A DNA stretch of 8,062 nt from Chitinophagaceae bacterium (GCA_016786525.1 JAEUVW010000422.1:1-8062), one strand, 5' to 3'; numbered from the stretch's first letter, positions 1 to 6,461 are shown. The notes: generated by a model not told the origin, from the letters alone. Translations and numbers: made by a program.

Positions 1-1
1 G

Positions 2-670
2 CTGATCCGCAAAAAGAATGGCGGGGAAGCCTATGCCTTCACCAGCCCCCTGATCACGAAAGCCGACGGGTCTAAATTCGGCAAGTCGGAAAGTGGGAAT
101 GTGTGGCTGGACGCAGCGTTGACCTCTCCCTACCAGTTTTACCAGTTCTGGCTCAAACTGCCGGATGCAGAAGCAGAAAAGTTATCCTTGATCTATTCCT
201 TCAAAAGCCTGGATGAAATTCAGGCATTGATCGCGGCACACCGTGAGGCCCCGCACCTGCGCCAGTTACAGAAAGCGCTGGCAGAAGAAATGACCATTAT
301 GGTACACAGCGAAGAAGATTTATCCTTTGCGCAAAAAGCATCGGAGATCCTGTTCAGCAACAGCGCAGTGGAAGCCCTGAAATCCCTGAACGAAAAGCAA
401 TTGCTGGAAGTGATGGAAGGCGTACCGCAGCTCAATGCCCCGCGTACCGTACTGGATGCTGCCGATACAGACTTTATCAGCTTTCTTGCAGAGCAGGGTA
501 TTTACCCGTCTAAGGGAGAAGCCCGCAAAGCCTTGCAGGCGAATGCCGTCAGCATCAATAAAGAAAAAGTAGGAGCTGATTTCAGCCTGTCTGCGGCACA
601 TTTGCTGAACGATAAATACGTACTGATCCAGAAAGGGAAATCGAATTATACGCTGGCTATTTTCGGGTAG
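2..670 (+). CDS. tyrS: Tyrosyl-tRNA synthetase, C-terminal part (5' end outside window)
   Basis: Class I aminoacyl-tRNA synthetase that attaches tyrosine to tRNA-Tyr in the cytoplasm. The reading frame is open from base 2 to the TAG at 668-670 and gives 222 residues, about half the usual length of roughly 420-430; the Rossmann-fold N-terminus and HIGH motif lie outside the window. The class I KMSKS-loop equivalent is visible as KFGKS at partial residues 25-29, followed by ESGNVWLD and then SPYQFYQFW, a very typical bacterial TyrRS stretch. The C-terminal 60 or so residues (about 158-222) form an S4 RNA-binding domain, with the pattern FLAEQGIYPSKGEARKAL, and the protein ends intact. A GTG at 101 is an internal valine codon, not a start. 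The gene converges on the DinB-like gene across the repeat block; no classical intrinsic terminator follows the stop codon. Confidence 0.96.
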   Translation: MIRKKNGGEAYAFTSPLITKADGSKFGKSESGNVWLDAALTSPYQFYQFWLKLPDAEAEKLSLIYSFKSLDEIQALIAAHREAPHLRQLQKALAEEMTIMVHSEEDLSFAQKASEILFSNSAVEALKSLNEKQLLEVMEGVPQLNAPRTVLDAADTDFISFLAEQGIYPSKGEARKALQANAVSINKEKVGADFSLSAAHLLNDKYVLIQKGKSNYTLAIFG

Positions 671-735
671 CAGCTGTTGCAATACAGGGTATGCTTAAAG
701 ATTATTGATGGACCTCGAGGATTCCGTTCTTCTTC

Positions 736-945
736 TGACACGAATGTCATCCTGCAGGGATCTGTCTTTTTGGCTAAGATCGGTGTGTTTACAGATTCCT
801 GCGGAATGACGGTTCTAAAAATGATCCGAACCCTTAATGTTCTGACCGTTATAGATACGGCTGTTTATCCCACGCTGATGTCATCCCGCAGGGATCTGCA
901 GGCTGGTAGCGGGTACAAAGTATAGCGGTACAGATTCCTTCTGAA
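736..945. repeat. Composite repeat unit 1
   Basis: Order of parts: direct arm 746-764, inverted arm 792-810, direct arm 880-898, decayed inverted arm 931-945. Arms 746-765 and 791-810 can form a 20-bp stem around a 25-base loop, with one C.A mismatch and two G.U pairs in RNA. The last arm starts CAGATTCC but then changes to TTCTGAAG, so it no longer pairs well. Weak similarity to unit 2 extends upstream to about 712 (CCTCGAGGATTC against CCTCAGGGATTC). Confidence 0.88.
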
Positions 946-956
946 GGGCCGCTATA
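921..956. repeat. Short inverted repeat around the decayed arm of unit 1
   Basis: TATAGCGG at 921-928 is the perfect reverse complement of CCGCTATA at 949-956, flanking the decayed inverted arm. The left half also occurs in unit 2 (1194-1201) but the right half does not, so this palindrome is specific to unit 1. It may mark a rearrangement or be chance; eight base pairs around a 20-base spacer is weak evidence for function. Confidence 0.45.
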
Positions 957-1008
957 GTACAGGCATACACTTAGAGACTAATAGGGTTCCTCAGGGATTC
1001 TTTTGCTG

Positions 1009-1231
1009 CCTGACACGAATGTCATCCTGCAGGGATCTGTCTTTTGGGCTAAGATCGGTGTGTTTACAGATTCCTGCGGAATGACGGTTCTAAAATGATC
1101 CGAACCCTTAATGTTCTGACCGTTATAGGATACGGCTGTTTACCCACGCTGACGTCATCCCGCTGGGATCTGCAGGCCGGTAACGGGTACAAAGTATAGC
1201 GGTACAGATTCCTGCGGAATGACGGTTCTAA
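1009..1231. repeat. Composite repeat unit 2 (most complete copy)
   Basis: All four arms are present: direct 1021-1039, inverted 1067-1085, direct 1154-1172 (one change, CGCTGG for CGCAGG) and inverted 1205-1223. The two inverted arms are followed by the same tail, GGTTCTAA, so arm plus tail seems to be a building block in itself. Against unit 1 (736-938) I count about eight differences in some 203 positions, three of them single-base indels. Confidence 0.9.
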
Positions 1232-1276
1232 TTTAAAAAAATAGTACCTGGATGAAAGCTTTTCCCGCTTGAGTTT

Positions 1277-1294
1277 CCCTGCCTGTGGGCAGGG
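1277..1294. other. Perfect small hairpin between repeat units 2 and 3
   Basis: CCCTGCC (1277-1283) and GGCAGGG (1288-1294) form a perfect 7-bp GC-rich stem with a TGTG loop. It lies in the 150 bases of unique sequence (1232-1380) between units 2 and 3. No T-run follows on either strand, so it is not a classical intrinsic terminator. A second small palindrome, GAGCC-A-GGCTC, follows at 1315-1325. Nothing else was seen in this stretch. Confidence 0.5.
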
Positions 1295-1380
1295 ACATCA
1301 CGATTGAAGTACAAGAGCCAGGCTCCCTGATGGTAATCTTTTTCAGTATACTATCTCTATACCGGATACGGAATTTCATT

Positions 1381-1551
1381 CCTGCTACAAATGTCATCCC
1401 GCAGGGATCTGTCTTTTGGCTAAATCGGTGTGTTTACAGATTCCTACGGAATGACAGTTCTAAAAATGATCCAAACCCATAATGCCCGGACCGTTATAGA
1501 CATGGCTGTTTACCCACGCTGACGTCATCCCGCAGGGGTCTGCAGGCCGGC
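1381..1551. repeat. Composite repeat unit 3, 3'-truncated at the DinB-like stop codon
   Basis: Parts present: direct arm 1393-1411, inverted arm 1437-1455 (one change, CCTACGG) and direct arm 1524-1542. The unit follows units 1 and 2 up to CTGCAGGCCGG at about 1550, where similarity ends. The fourth arm is absent and the stop codon of the minus-strand DinB-like gene lies at 1554-1556, three or four bases past the breakpoint. This copy is the most diverged of the three. Confidence 0.87.
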
Positions 1552-1553
1552 AG

Positions 1554-2093
1554 CTACCAACCCATACGCAGGCGCAATTGCCGGACCTGTTCTGCATGGT
1601 GCCGGCCATGCCAGGCGTAGATATGTACCAGTTCCCACAATGGAACATTCCTATCCAGTTCCGGGTGATAAAAAGTACGTTTCAGTTCTGCTTCGCCTGA
1701 TGCAGCAAGCAAGACCGTCCAGCGGTGATGCAGGGCATGCAGGAGTGTAATGGAGTAATTGACGGGCACCGTTTCCACATCGCTGGTCAGGGCCCAATCG
1801 TTCTGGCTATAGGGTTTCACCACGGGGTTGTCTTCCGTAAGCGCGAGCTTCGTCCGGACAAAAGCATTCATATGGCTGTCGGCAATATGGTGTATGATCT
1901 GGTTGCTGGACCAGCCCCCTTCGCGGTACGGTAGTGCCAGTTGTTCCGCATCCAGGTTTTCAATACAATAGTCGAGTATGCGGGGCAGAACCCTGATCTC
2001 CTGTATGGCATCGCGGATGGCTTTTTCAACATAATGTTCCGGTAGCTGCATTTTACCGGTGGGGTAGATAATGGATTCCAGTTCGGGTGTCAT
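1554..2093 (-). CDS. DinB/YfiT-like metal-dependent protein, putative bacillithiol transferase
   Basis: A 179-residue soluble protein of the DinB/YfiT four-helix fold. It closely resembles the Bacillus YfiT (BstA) group, whose members are annotated as metal-dependent hydrolases or bacillithiol S-transferases acting in thiol-based detoxification. The three expected metal-ligand histidines are visible: H69 in HHIADSH, and H162 and H166 in YAWHGRHHAEQ. The spacing (93 residues, then 4) matches that known for YfiT. The C-terminus RLRMGW is the family's normal end, so the gene is complete although a repeat unit stops right beside its stop codon. The ATG is preceded by no strong ribosome binding site, normal for Bacteroidota. 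It is divergent from the lipoprotein gene and stands alone. The family assignment is firm; the thiol co-substrate is inferred from the family and from bacillithiol use in Bacteroidota. Confidence 0.88.
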   Translation of the reverse strand: MTPELESIIYPTGKMQLPEHYVEKAIRDAIQEIRVLPRILDYCIENLDAEQLALPYREGGWSSNQIIHHIADSHMNAFVRTKLALTEDNPVVKPYSQNDWALTSDVETVPVNYSITLLHALHHRWTVLLAASGEAELKRTFYHPELDRNVPLWELVHIYAWHGRHHAEQVRQLRLRMGW

Positions 2094-2112
2094 ATGCCTG
2101 TTTTGAATACAG

Positions 2113-2173
2113 TAAAATTAGCTTTTTTATGCAGCCTCCCGCTTCCGGGAAACGGAGTTATCATTTAATTTCG
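2113..2173. promoter_or_regulatory. Divergent promoter region, weak Bacteroidota-type -7 elements
   Basis: The 99 bases between the two divergent genes should hold both promoters. One-mismatch matches to TAnnTTTG are TAATTTCG at 2166-2173 on the plus strand, 20 bases before the lipoprotein ATG, and TAATTTTA at 2120-2113 on the minus strand, 20 bases before the DinB-like ATG. Neither has a convincing TTTG -33 element. A short palindrome TTCC-G-GGAA lies at 2143-2151 between them. The assignment is tentative. Confidence 0.3.
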
Positions 2174-2192
2174 TTATTCAAACAAACCTCAG

Positions 2193-2588
2193 ATGAAAAA
2201 GATAAGTTTATCCCTGGCCGCACTCGGGCTCCTGGTATTTTGTGCCTGCGGCGAACCTCAGCAGGCGCAGACAGATACCCCTTTTGCCGCAACGGTTGCC
2301 CCTGAAATAGGTCCGGCACAACAGCTGGGAAAAAATCTTGATGATGCTGCAGATACGGTTAAAGAAGACCTGAAGCAAACGAAGACAGAAGTGGGGCAGG
2401 CAGTAGACACCGCAAAAAAAGACCTGAAACAGGCAGCGGATAAAATAAAATCCGAAACGAACAAGGCGGCAGACAAAGTAGCCCAGACAGCAAAGAAGGC
2501 TTCCGAAACCATTAAAAAAGAAACCAACAAAGCTGCGGACAATGTAAAGAAGGCAGCAAAAGACGTAAAAAAAGATCTGAGTAAATAA
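2193..2588 (+). CDS. Small lysine-rich probable lipoprotein with LEA-like 11-mer repeats
   Basis: A 131-residue protein exported by an N-terminal signal (MKKISLSLAALGLLVFCAC). Its probable lipidated cysteine is C19 in FCAC-GE; the lipobox is not ideal because -3 is F and -2 is C, so C17 or plain secretion remain possible. After a Pro/Gln/Thr-rich linker (20-45), residues about 46-131 are almost only K, A, D, E, T, Q, V and read as one long amphipathic helix. The heptapeptide ETNKAAD recurs at 88-94 and 110-116, a 22-residue period equal to two 11-mers, and related AAD/AKKD blocks fill the rest. This is the look of group 3 LEA-like or apolipoprotein-like proteins, which coat membranes or protect against stress. 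The function is not known. The gene is monocistronic and ends at the shared hairpin terminator. Confidence 0.82.
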   Translation: MKKISLSLAALGLLVFCACGEPQQAQTDTPFAATVAPEIGPAQQLGKNLDDAADTVKEDLKQTKTEVGQAVDTAKKDLKQAADKIKSETNKAADKVAQTAKKASETIKKETNKAADNVKKAAKDVKKDLSK

Positions 2589-2606
2589 GCAGCAGGAATA
2601 AGTAAA

Positions 2607-2640
2607 AAAGCGGTGACTGATTTCATTCAGCCACCGCTTT
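2607..2640. terminator. Bidirectional hairpin terminator between lipoprotein gene and fabD
   Basis: AAAGCGGTG (2607-2615) pairs with CACCGCTTT (2632-2640). After one A.C mismatch the stem continues with CTGA (2617-2620) against TCAG (2627-2630), closing a 6-base loop. Read on the minus strand, the stem runs into a six-T tract (2609-2604), a good terminator for fabD, whose stop codon lies 20 bases upstream. On the plus strand it is followed by GGTTTTAG, a weaker T-run, serving the lipoprotein gene that ends at 2588. Confidence 0.85.
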
Positions 2641-2659
2641 GGTTTTAGTATTCAGCATC

Positions 2660-3523
2660 TTACAGTCCCGGGGCGATTTTCTTCACCAGGCCGGTCAGTA
2701 CGGTGCCGGGGCCCACTTCGGTAAATTGCGTAGCGCCGTCTGCCACCATATTCTGTACCGTTTGTGTCCAACGTACGGGTGCCGTCAGTTGTTTGATCAG
2801 GTTTTGTTTGATATCTGCCGCTGCGGTATAAGGTTTGGCATCCACATTCTGGTACACGGGGCATAAAGCATTGCTGAAGTTCGTGCTTTCAATGGCGGCC
2901 TGCAGTTCTTCCTGCGCAGGAGCCATCAGCGGGGAATGGAATGCTCCGCCCACCTGCAAGACCAACGCTCTTTTAGCGCCGGCGGCTTTCATTTTTTCAC
3001 AGGCATCCTGTATACCGGCTATGCTGCCGCTGATGACCAGCTGACCCGGGCAATTGTAGTTGGCCGCAACGACCACTTCGCCGGTAATTTCGCTGCATAC
3101 TTTTTCGACCGTAGCATCGTCCAGGCCCAATACGGCGGCCATGGTAGAAGGATTGATCTCGCAGGCGCGCTGCATGGCAGCGGCACGCTGGGCCACCAGC
3201 TTCAGGCCGTCAGCAAAGCTCAGGGTCTTATTGGCCACCAACGCAGAAAATTCACCCAGGGAATGCCCGGCTACCATATCGGGCCGGTAATCCGGGTTGC
3301 ACAGGAACTGGATCACAGAATGCAGGAATACCGCAGGTTGGGTTACATTGGTTTGTTTCAGCGCTTCGTCCGTACCGGTAAACATCACATCGGTAATACG
3401 GAAACCCAGGATCTCATTTGCCTGTTCGAAGAGTTCTTTTGCCTGGGCATTTTCATCATACAGGTTTTTGCCCATACCCGAAAATTGTGCACCCTGGCCG
3501 GGGAATACAAACGCATGCTTCAT
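2660..3523 (-). CDS. fabD: Malonyl-CoA:ACP transacylase
   Basis: Cytoplasmic enzyme that moves malonyl from CoA to acyl carrier protein, supplying the extender unit for type II fatty acid synthesis. The 287 residues are slightly fewer than in E. coli FabD (309). All key residues are visible: FPGQG near the N-terminus (7-11); nucleophile S88 in GHSLG (86-90); R113 in the AQRAAAM segment, which binds the malonyl carboxylate; catalytic H196 in GAFHSPLM; and Q245 in the KQLTAPVRW segment. The C-terminal EVGPGTVLTGLVKKI (269-283) is also typical. The ATG has an A-rich leader and no Shine-Dalgarno sequence. The gene lies 78 bases after the flavoenzyme in the same direction, so it may be cotranscribed, though a one-mismatch -7 element (TACCTTCG, minus strand 3555-3548) could give it its own start. 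No other fab genes are in the window. Confidence 0.97.
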   Translation of the reverse strand: MKHAFVFPGQGAQFSGMGKNLYDENAQAKELFEQANEILGFRITDVMFTGTDEALKQTNVTQPAVFLHSVIQFLCNPDYRPDMVAGHSLGEFSALVANKTLSFADGLKLVAQRAAAMQRACEINPSTMAAVLGLDDATVEKVCSEITGEVVVAANYNCPGQLVISGSIAGIQDACEKMKAAGAKRALVLQVGGAFHSPLMAPAQEELQAAIESTNFSNALCPVYQNVDAKPYTAAADIKQNLIKQLTAPVRWTQTVQNMVADGATQFTEVGPGTVLTGLVKKIAPGL

Positions 3524-3580
3524 ATTGTCTTATTGTTTTGTTGGAGGCGAAGGTAAAATCGGAAATTCAAATTGCGTGCA

Positions 3581-3598
3581 GGGCAGCGAAAATTGCCC
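3581..3598. other. Weak hairpin between flavoenzyme gene and fabD
   Basis: GGGCA (3581-3585) pairs with TGCCC (3594-3598) around an 8-base loop, just past the flavoenzyme stop codon. No T-run follows on the minus strand, so it would at best slow transcription between the two genes. The reading as an attenuator is speculative. Confidence 0.25.
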
Positions 3599-3601
3599 GG
3601 C

Positions 3602-5170
3602 TTATTTCTTTTCGTGGTACTCCTGCTCTGTATTGATGAGCCAGATATTTTCCTTATCAGTACGGCCTTCGATAATGTTGTCTACAGCAGTCATCGCGGT
3701 CAGCATCGAGTGATCAGAATTGTTGTACTTATGCATGCCGTTGCGCCCGACCAGAAACAGGTTCTCAAATTGATTGGTGTAATTTTTTACCTCATCAAAG
3801 CGGTCGTAGGTGCCGAAGTAGGCCGGGTACGTTTTTTCTTCGCGGAGCAGGGTGCTGTCCAGTACATGCTGTTTTTCAATGATGCCGATCCGCTCCAGCT
3901 CGTCAACAGCGAATGCGATAAACTCCTGGTCTGATTTGCTCCACAGCGGATCACCGGTATTGCAGAAATATTCCAGGCCGATCCACACATGCCCCGGATC
4001 TTTGACCATATAGGGGCTCCAGTTGTTGAAGATCTGCAGGCGGCCGATCTTTACTTCCTGCTCCTGGATGTAGATCCAGTTGTCCTTGATCAGCCGGTTG
4101 GCCTGTTTTTCATCTTTTACTTTCAACTCCGTCAGCAAGAGTCCTACTGTGATGAAGTCGCGGTACATCAGGCCGGAGGCCACTGTCCGGATCGCATCGG
4201 GTGCGGCCGGAATCAGCCCGTTGACCAGGTCTTTGACCGGCATCGTCGAGAAAAAATAATCACCTTCAAAGGTTGCCGTTTGCCCGTTTTCCCTGTTGCT
4301 TGTCGTCACGCCGGTGATGACCGCGCCTGCATGGGACAGGGAATGCACGTCCTGCTGGTAATGTATTTCACCCCCCATCTCAAGGACCAGGCGGGCCACC
4401 TCTTCCCATAGCTGGCCGGGGCCATACTTTGGGTACAGGAAGTGTTCGATCAGGCTGGTCTCCGTATCCTTTTGGGCCAGGTCTTTGCTGCTTTTTGACG
4501 TGAACTGCGATTTGAGCGCATGGAGTATGGCTTTCCCTACCGTCAGTTTCTTGATGCGCTGTGCACCCCATTCCGAGGATATCTCCCGGCAGGAGGCCCC
4601 CCATACTTTTTCCGTATAGTCCTTAAAAAAAGTCAGGTACAGCTCCTTCCCGAAACGGTTGATAAAAAAATCTTCCAGGGTGCGCTCATGCTTTACCGGG
4701 AATAATTTGGACCAGATGTAGGAACAGCCGATCCGGGTCATTTTGACCATGCCCAGTTTGCGTACCGTATCAAAGGATAAGCTTACCGGGTAGTCAAAGA
4801 ATTGTTTTAAATAGTAAATGCGGGATAAGCGCTCGCGTACCAGCATCACTTTGTCCGCGTCGTCCTGCGCACCGGCCTGGCGGGGGCTGATTTCCTTAGA
4901 TTGGTTCTGGTAATTGATCAGGAAGCGTTCGCCGGGGGCATTGGCAACCGGCAGGATATTCATCCACCACTCCATGACCCTGTCCGATTTGGAAAAAAAA
5001 CGGTGGCCGCCGATATCGATCCTGTTTCCTTTGTAGTTGACCGTTTTGGATATCCCGCCTGCATATCCCGATTTTTCGAGGATAACAGGTTTAATGCCCG
5101 TACGCGTCAGGAGTTCAAAGGCAGCGGTCAGTCCGGCAGGACCTGCACCAATAATGATGGCTTTTTTCAT
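3602..5170 (-). CDS. FAD-dependent oxidoreductase, UDP-galactopyranose mutase / amine-oxidase-like
   Basis: A 522-residue cytoplasmic flavoprotein. A Rossmann FAD-binding motif G8-A-G10-P-A-G13 opens the protein, followed by the acidic ribose-binding end LEKSGYAGGI (31-40) and the IDIGGHRFFSKSD block (51-63). The C-terminal FAD site is LFLVGRNGMHKYNNSDHSM (471-489), followed by an amphipathic helix. This is the NAD_binding_8/amino-oxidase superfamily, and the GGHRFFSK subgroup is often annotated as UDP-galactopyranose mutase-like and found near glycosyltransferase genes. The substrate is therefore probably a nucleotide sugar or polysaccharide precursor, but this is inferred; a carotenoid or protoporphyrinogen type oxidase is less likely. 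The start is the ATG at 5170, placing the GAGPAG motif at residue 8. The frame stays open to a TTG at 5239, but those 23 extra codons look like leader sequence. It lies 110 bases after the histidine kinase in the same direction. Confidence 0.8.
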   Translation of the reverse strand: MKKAIIIGAGPAGLTAAFELLTRTGIKPVILEKSGYAGGISKTVNYKGNRIDIGGHRFFSKSDRVMEWWMNILPVANAPGERFLINYQNQSKEISPRQAGAQDDADKVMLVRERLSRIYYLKQFFDYPVSLSFDTVRKLGMVKMTRIGCSYIWSKLFPVKHERTLEDFFINRFGKELYLTFFKDYTEKVWGASCREISSEWGAQRIKKLTVGKAILHALKSQFTSKSSKDLAQKDTETSLIEHFLYPKYGPGQLWEEVARLVLEMGGEIHYQQDVHSLSHAGAVITGVTTSNRENGQTATFEGDYFFSTMPVKDLVNGLIPAAPDAIRTVASGLMYRDFITVGLLLTELKVKDEKQANRLIKDNWIYIQEQEVKIGRLQIFNNWSPYMVKDPGHVWIGLEYFCNTGDPLWSKSDQEFIAFAVDELERIGIIEKQHVLDSTLLREEKTYPAYFGTYDRFDEVKNYTNQFENLFLVGRNGMHKYNNSDHSMLTAMTAVDNIIEGRTDKENIWLINTEQEYHEKK

Positions 5171-5280
5171 GGTAAGCGGTCGGCCCTGGAAAGGCGGATA
5201 AATAGCATTTGCTTTTCGAAAGGCTGTAAAGATAGACAAAGGCGTCTTAATGCAGGCTTTGTATGCCTTATCGTGAATTT

Positions 5281-6426
5281 TTATATTTTTTGAAGGATGA
5301 TCCGGAAAGTGGTCCCGCTTTTCAATTCGGATTGTTTGACAAAAATGCTGCCGTGGTGGTATTTGTCGATGATCCGCTTCGATAAGGAAAGCCCCAGTCC
5401 CCAGCCCCTTTTCTTGGTGGTAAAGCCGGGCAGGAACACTTTCTTGATCTGGTGTTTGGGGATGCCTTTACCATTGTCGGCCACATCGATGATGACATCT
5501 GTATTCCGTTCTGTAAGCTGGAGCTGGATGGTACCGATCCCTTCCATCGCATCCAGCGCATTGCGGATCAGGTTTTCGATGACCCAGTCAAAGAGGGGGC
5601 CGCTGATGTTGGCCATGGTTACAGGGCGGTTGTGCTCAAAAGTGATGAACACCTTTCCCGGTGCGCGCTTTTGCATATAGTTGACCATTTCCGCCAGCCT
5701 GGGCACCAGGTCTTCCACCTGCAGTTTGGGCTCGCTACCCACCTTGCTGAAACGGTCGGCTACCAGCTTCAGGCGGTCTACATCTTTCTGCATTTCCACC
5801 ACATAGTCGTTGTCCGGCAGTTCGCTGCGGATGATCTCCATCCAGCCTTCTATAGAGCTGATAGGTGTTCCCAGCTGGTGCGCCGTCTCTTTGGAAAGGC
5901 CCACCCATACCTGGTTTTGAATGGAGCGGTGCGCCGTACTGATCGAAATGATCACCACGAGCAGAAACAGGGTAATGATCGCCAGCTGGGCATAAGGAAA
6001 ATAGCGGAGCCGCGTCAGCAGGTACGATTCGCCATAGTAGATCCACACATTCCCGAATTCATAATTCACAATGATCGGGGCATTGAGCTTCTTGTATTCC
6101 TCCATTTTTTTGGTCAGGAACTCCTTGCCGTTCCTGATCCCGGAAGTGTCAATTGCCTTTATATCCTGGATATTCCCTTTTTCGTCGGTGATGATACGGG
6201 GTATGGTACTGTCCTGGGTGACGATATTCGTAGCAAAACTGATCTCCTCATCATTCTTTGCCGTAGCGATCGATTTGATACCTTCGGCAAACAGGGCCAC
6301 CTTTTTGCGCTCTTCAACGGCCAGCTTGGAAGCCAGCTGGCTGGTATAGTATAAAGAGGCTGCTACGATACAAAGGGCGGTAAGGACCAGGTATGTTCTC
6401 CAGTTGAGGTATTGGCGCAGATTCAT
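5281..6426 (-). CDS. Membrane sensor histidine kinase, orphan
   Basis: Two-component sensor kinase of 381 residues. A first membrane segment (about 11-28) and a second (about 144-164) bracket an extracytoplasmic sensor region of some 115 residues without a recognised domain. The cytoplasmic part has the H-box GLSKETAHQLGTPISSIEGW with phosphoacceptor H183, then a complete HATPase domain: N-box with E284, N285 and N289 (VIENLIRNALDAM), G1 box DNGKGI (317-322), F-box FLPGFTTKKRG (331-341) and G2 box GWGLGLSLSKRI (341-352). All catalytic residues seem present. There is no HAMP domain: the H-box follows the second membrane segment by only about 20 residues. No response regulator is adjacent, so its partner is elsewhere. 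It is first in a same-direction series with the flavoenzyme and fabD, and divergent from the glycosyltransferase genes. What it senses cannot be read from the sequence. Confidence 0.93.
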   Translation of the reverse strand: MNLRQYLNWRTYLVLTALCIVAASLYYTSQLASKLAVEERKKVALFAEGIKSIATAKNDEEISFATNIVTQDSTIPRIITDEKGNIQDIKAIDTSGIRNGKEFLTKKMEEYKKLNAPIIVNYEFGNVWIYYGESYLLTRLRYFPYAQLAIITLFLLVVIISISTAHRSIQNQVWVGLSKETAHQLGTPISSIEGWMEIIRSELPDNDYVVEMQKDVDRLKLVADRFSKVGSEPKLQVEDLVPRLAEMVNYMQKRAPGKVFITFEHNRPVTMANISGPLFDWVIENLIRNALDAMEGIGTIQLQLTERNTDVIIDVADNGKGIPKHQIKKVFLPGFTTKKRGWGLGLSLSKRIIDKYHHGSIFVKQSELKSGTTFRIILQKI

Positions 6427-6461
6427 GAACGGCTTCTTAGAAACGAAATTGTTATAAAACT

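Larger units (their letters stand above)
736..1551. repeat. Non-coding block of three composite inverted-repeat units
   Basis: The 880 bases between tyrS and the DinB-like gene hold no credible gene. They contain a 19-bp element (type GTCATCCCGCAGGGATCTG) in alternating orientation. Direct copies are at 746-764, 880-898, 1021-1039, 1154-1172, 1393-1411 and 1524-1542. Inverted copies (CAGATTCCTGCGGAATGAC) are at 792-810, 1067-1085, 1205-1223 and 1437-1455, with a decayed one at 931-945. These sit in three larger units (736-945, 1009-1231, 1381-1551) with conserved internal spacing: about 25-27, then 68-69, then 32 bases. Units 1 and 2 match at about 96 percent by eye; unit 3 is near 90 percent. 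Single-base insertions and deletions between copies break any shared frame, so the units are non-coding. Neighbouring arms can pair into 19-20 bp stem-loops. Dispersed palindromic repeats of this general kind occur between genes in many Bacteroidota; identity with a known family could not be tested here. Confidence 0.9.

Noticed and set aside
677..925. Short open frame on the plus strand inside repeat unit 1
   Set aside because: It lies in non-coding repeat DNA; copies 2 and 3 carry single-base indels that break the frame, and the product resembles no protein. The same applies to the frame at 1285-1482.
671..1553. CRISPR array
   Set aside because: The 19-bp elements alternate in orientation, the spacing is irregular (about 25 to 170 bases) and the sequence between arms is itself repeated from unit to unit. 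CRISPR repeats are direct, with unique spacers of even length.
671..1553. Insertion sequence or transposase remnant
   Set aside because: No transposase-like peptide was found in any frame of the block; a non-autonomous element remains possible, but no terminal target duplication could be seen.
2936..3556. 206-codon open frame on the plus strand
   Set aside because: It lies antisense to fabD, whose product carries all catalytic residues; the predicted peptide has no recognisable motif.
5171..5239. N-terminal extension of the flavoenzyme to a TTG codon
   Set aside because: The 23 extra residues precede the MKKAIIIGAGPAG start that fits the family; the ATG at 5170 puts the FAD motif at the expected place.
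5452..6354. 300-codon open frame on the plus strand
   Set aside because: Antisense shadow of the histidine kinase; histidine- and phenylalanine-rich composition without motifs, while the kinase frame has every expected box.
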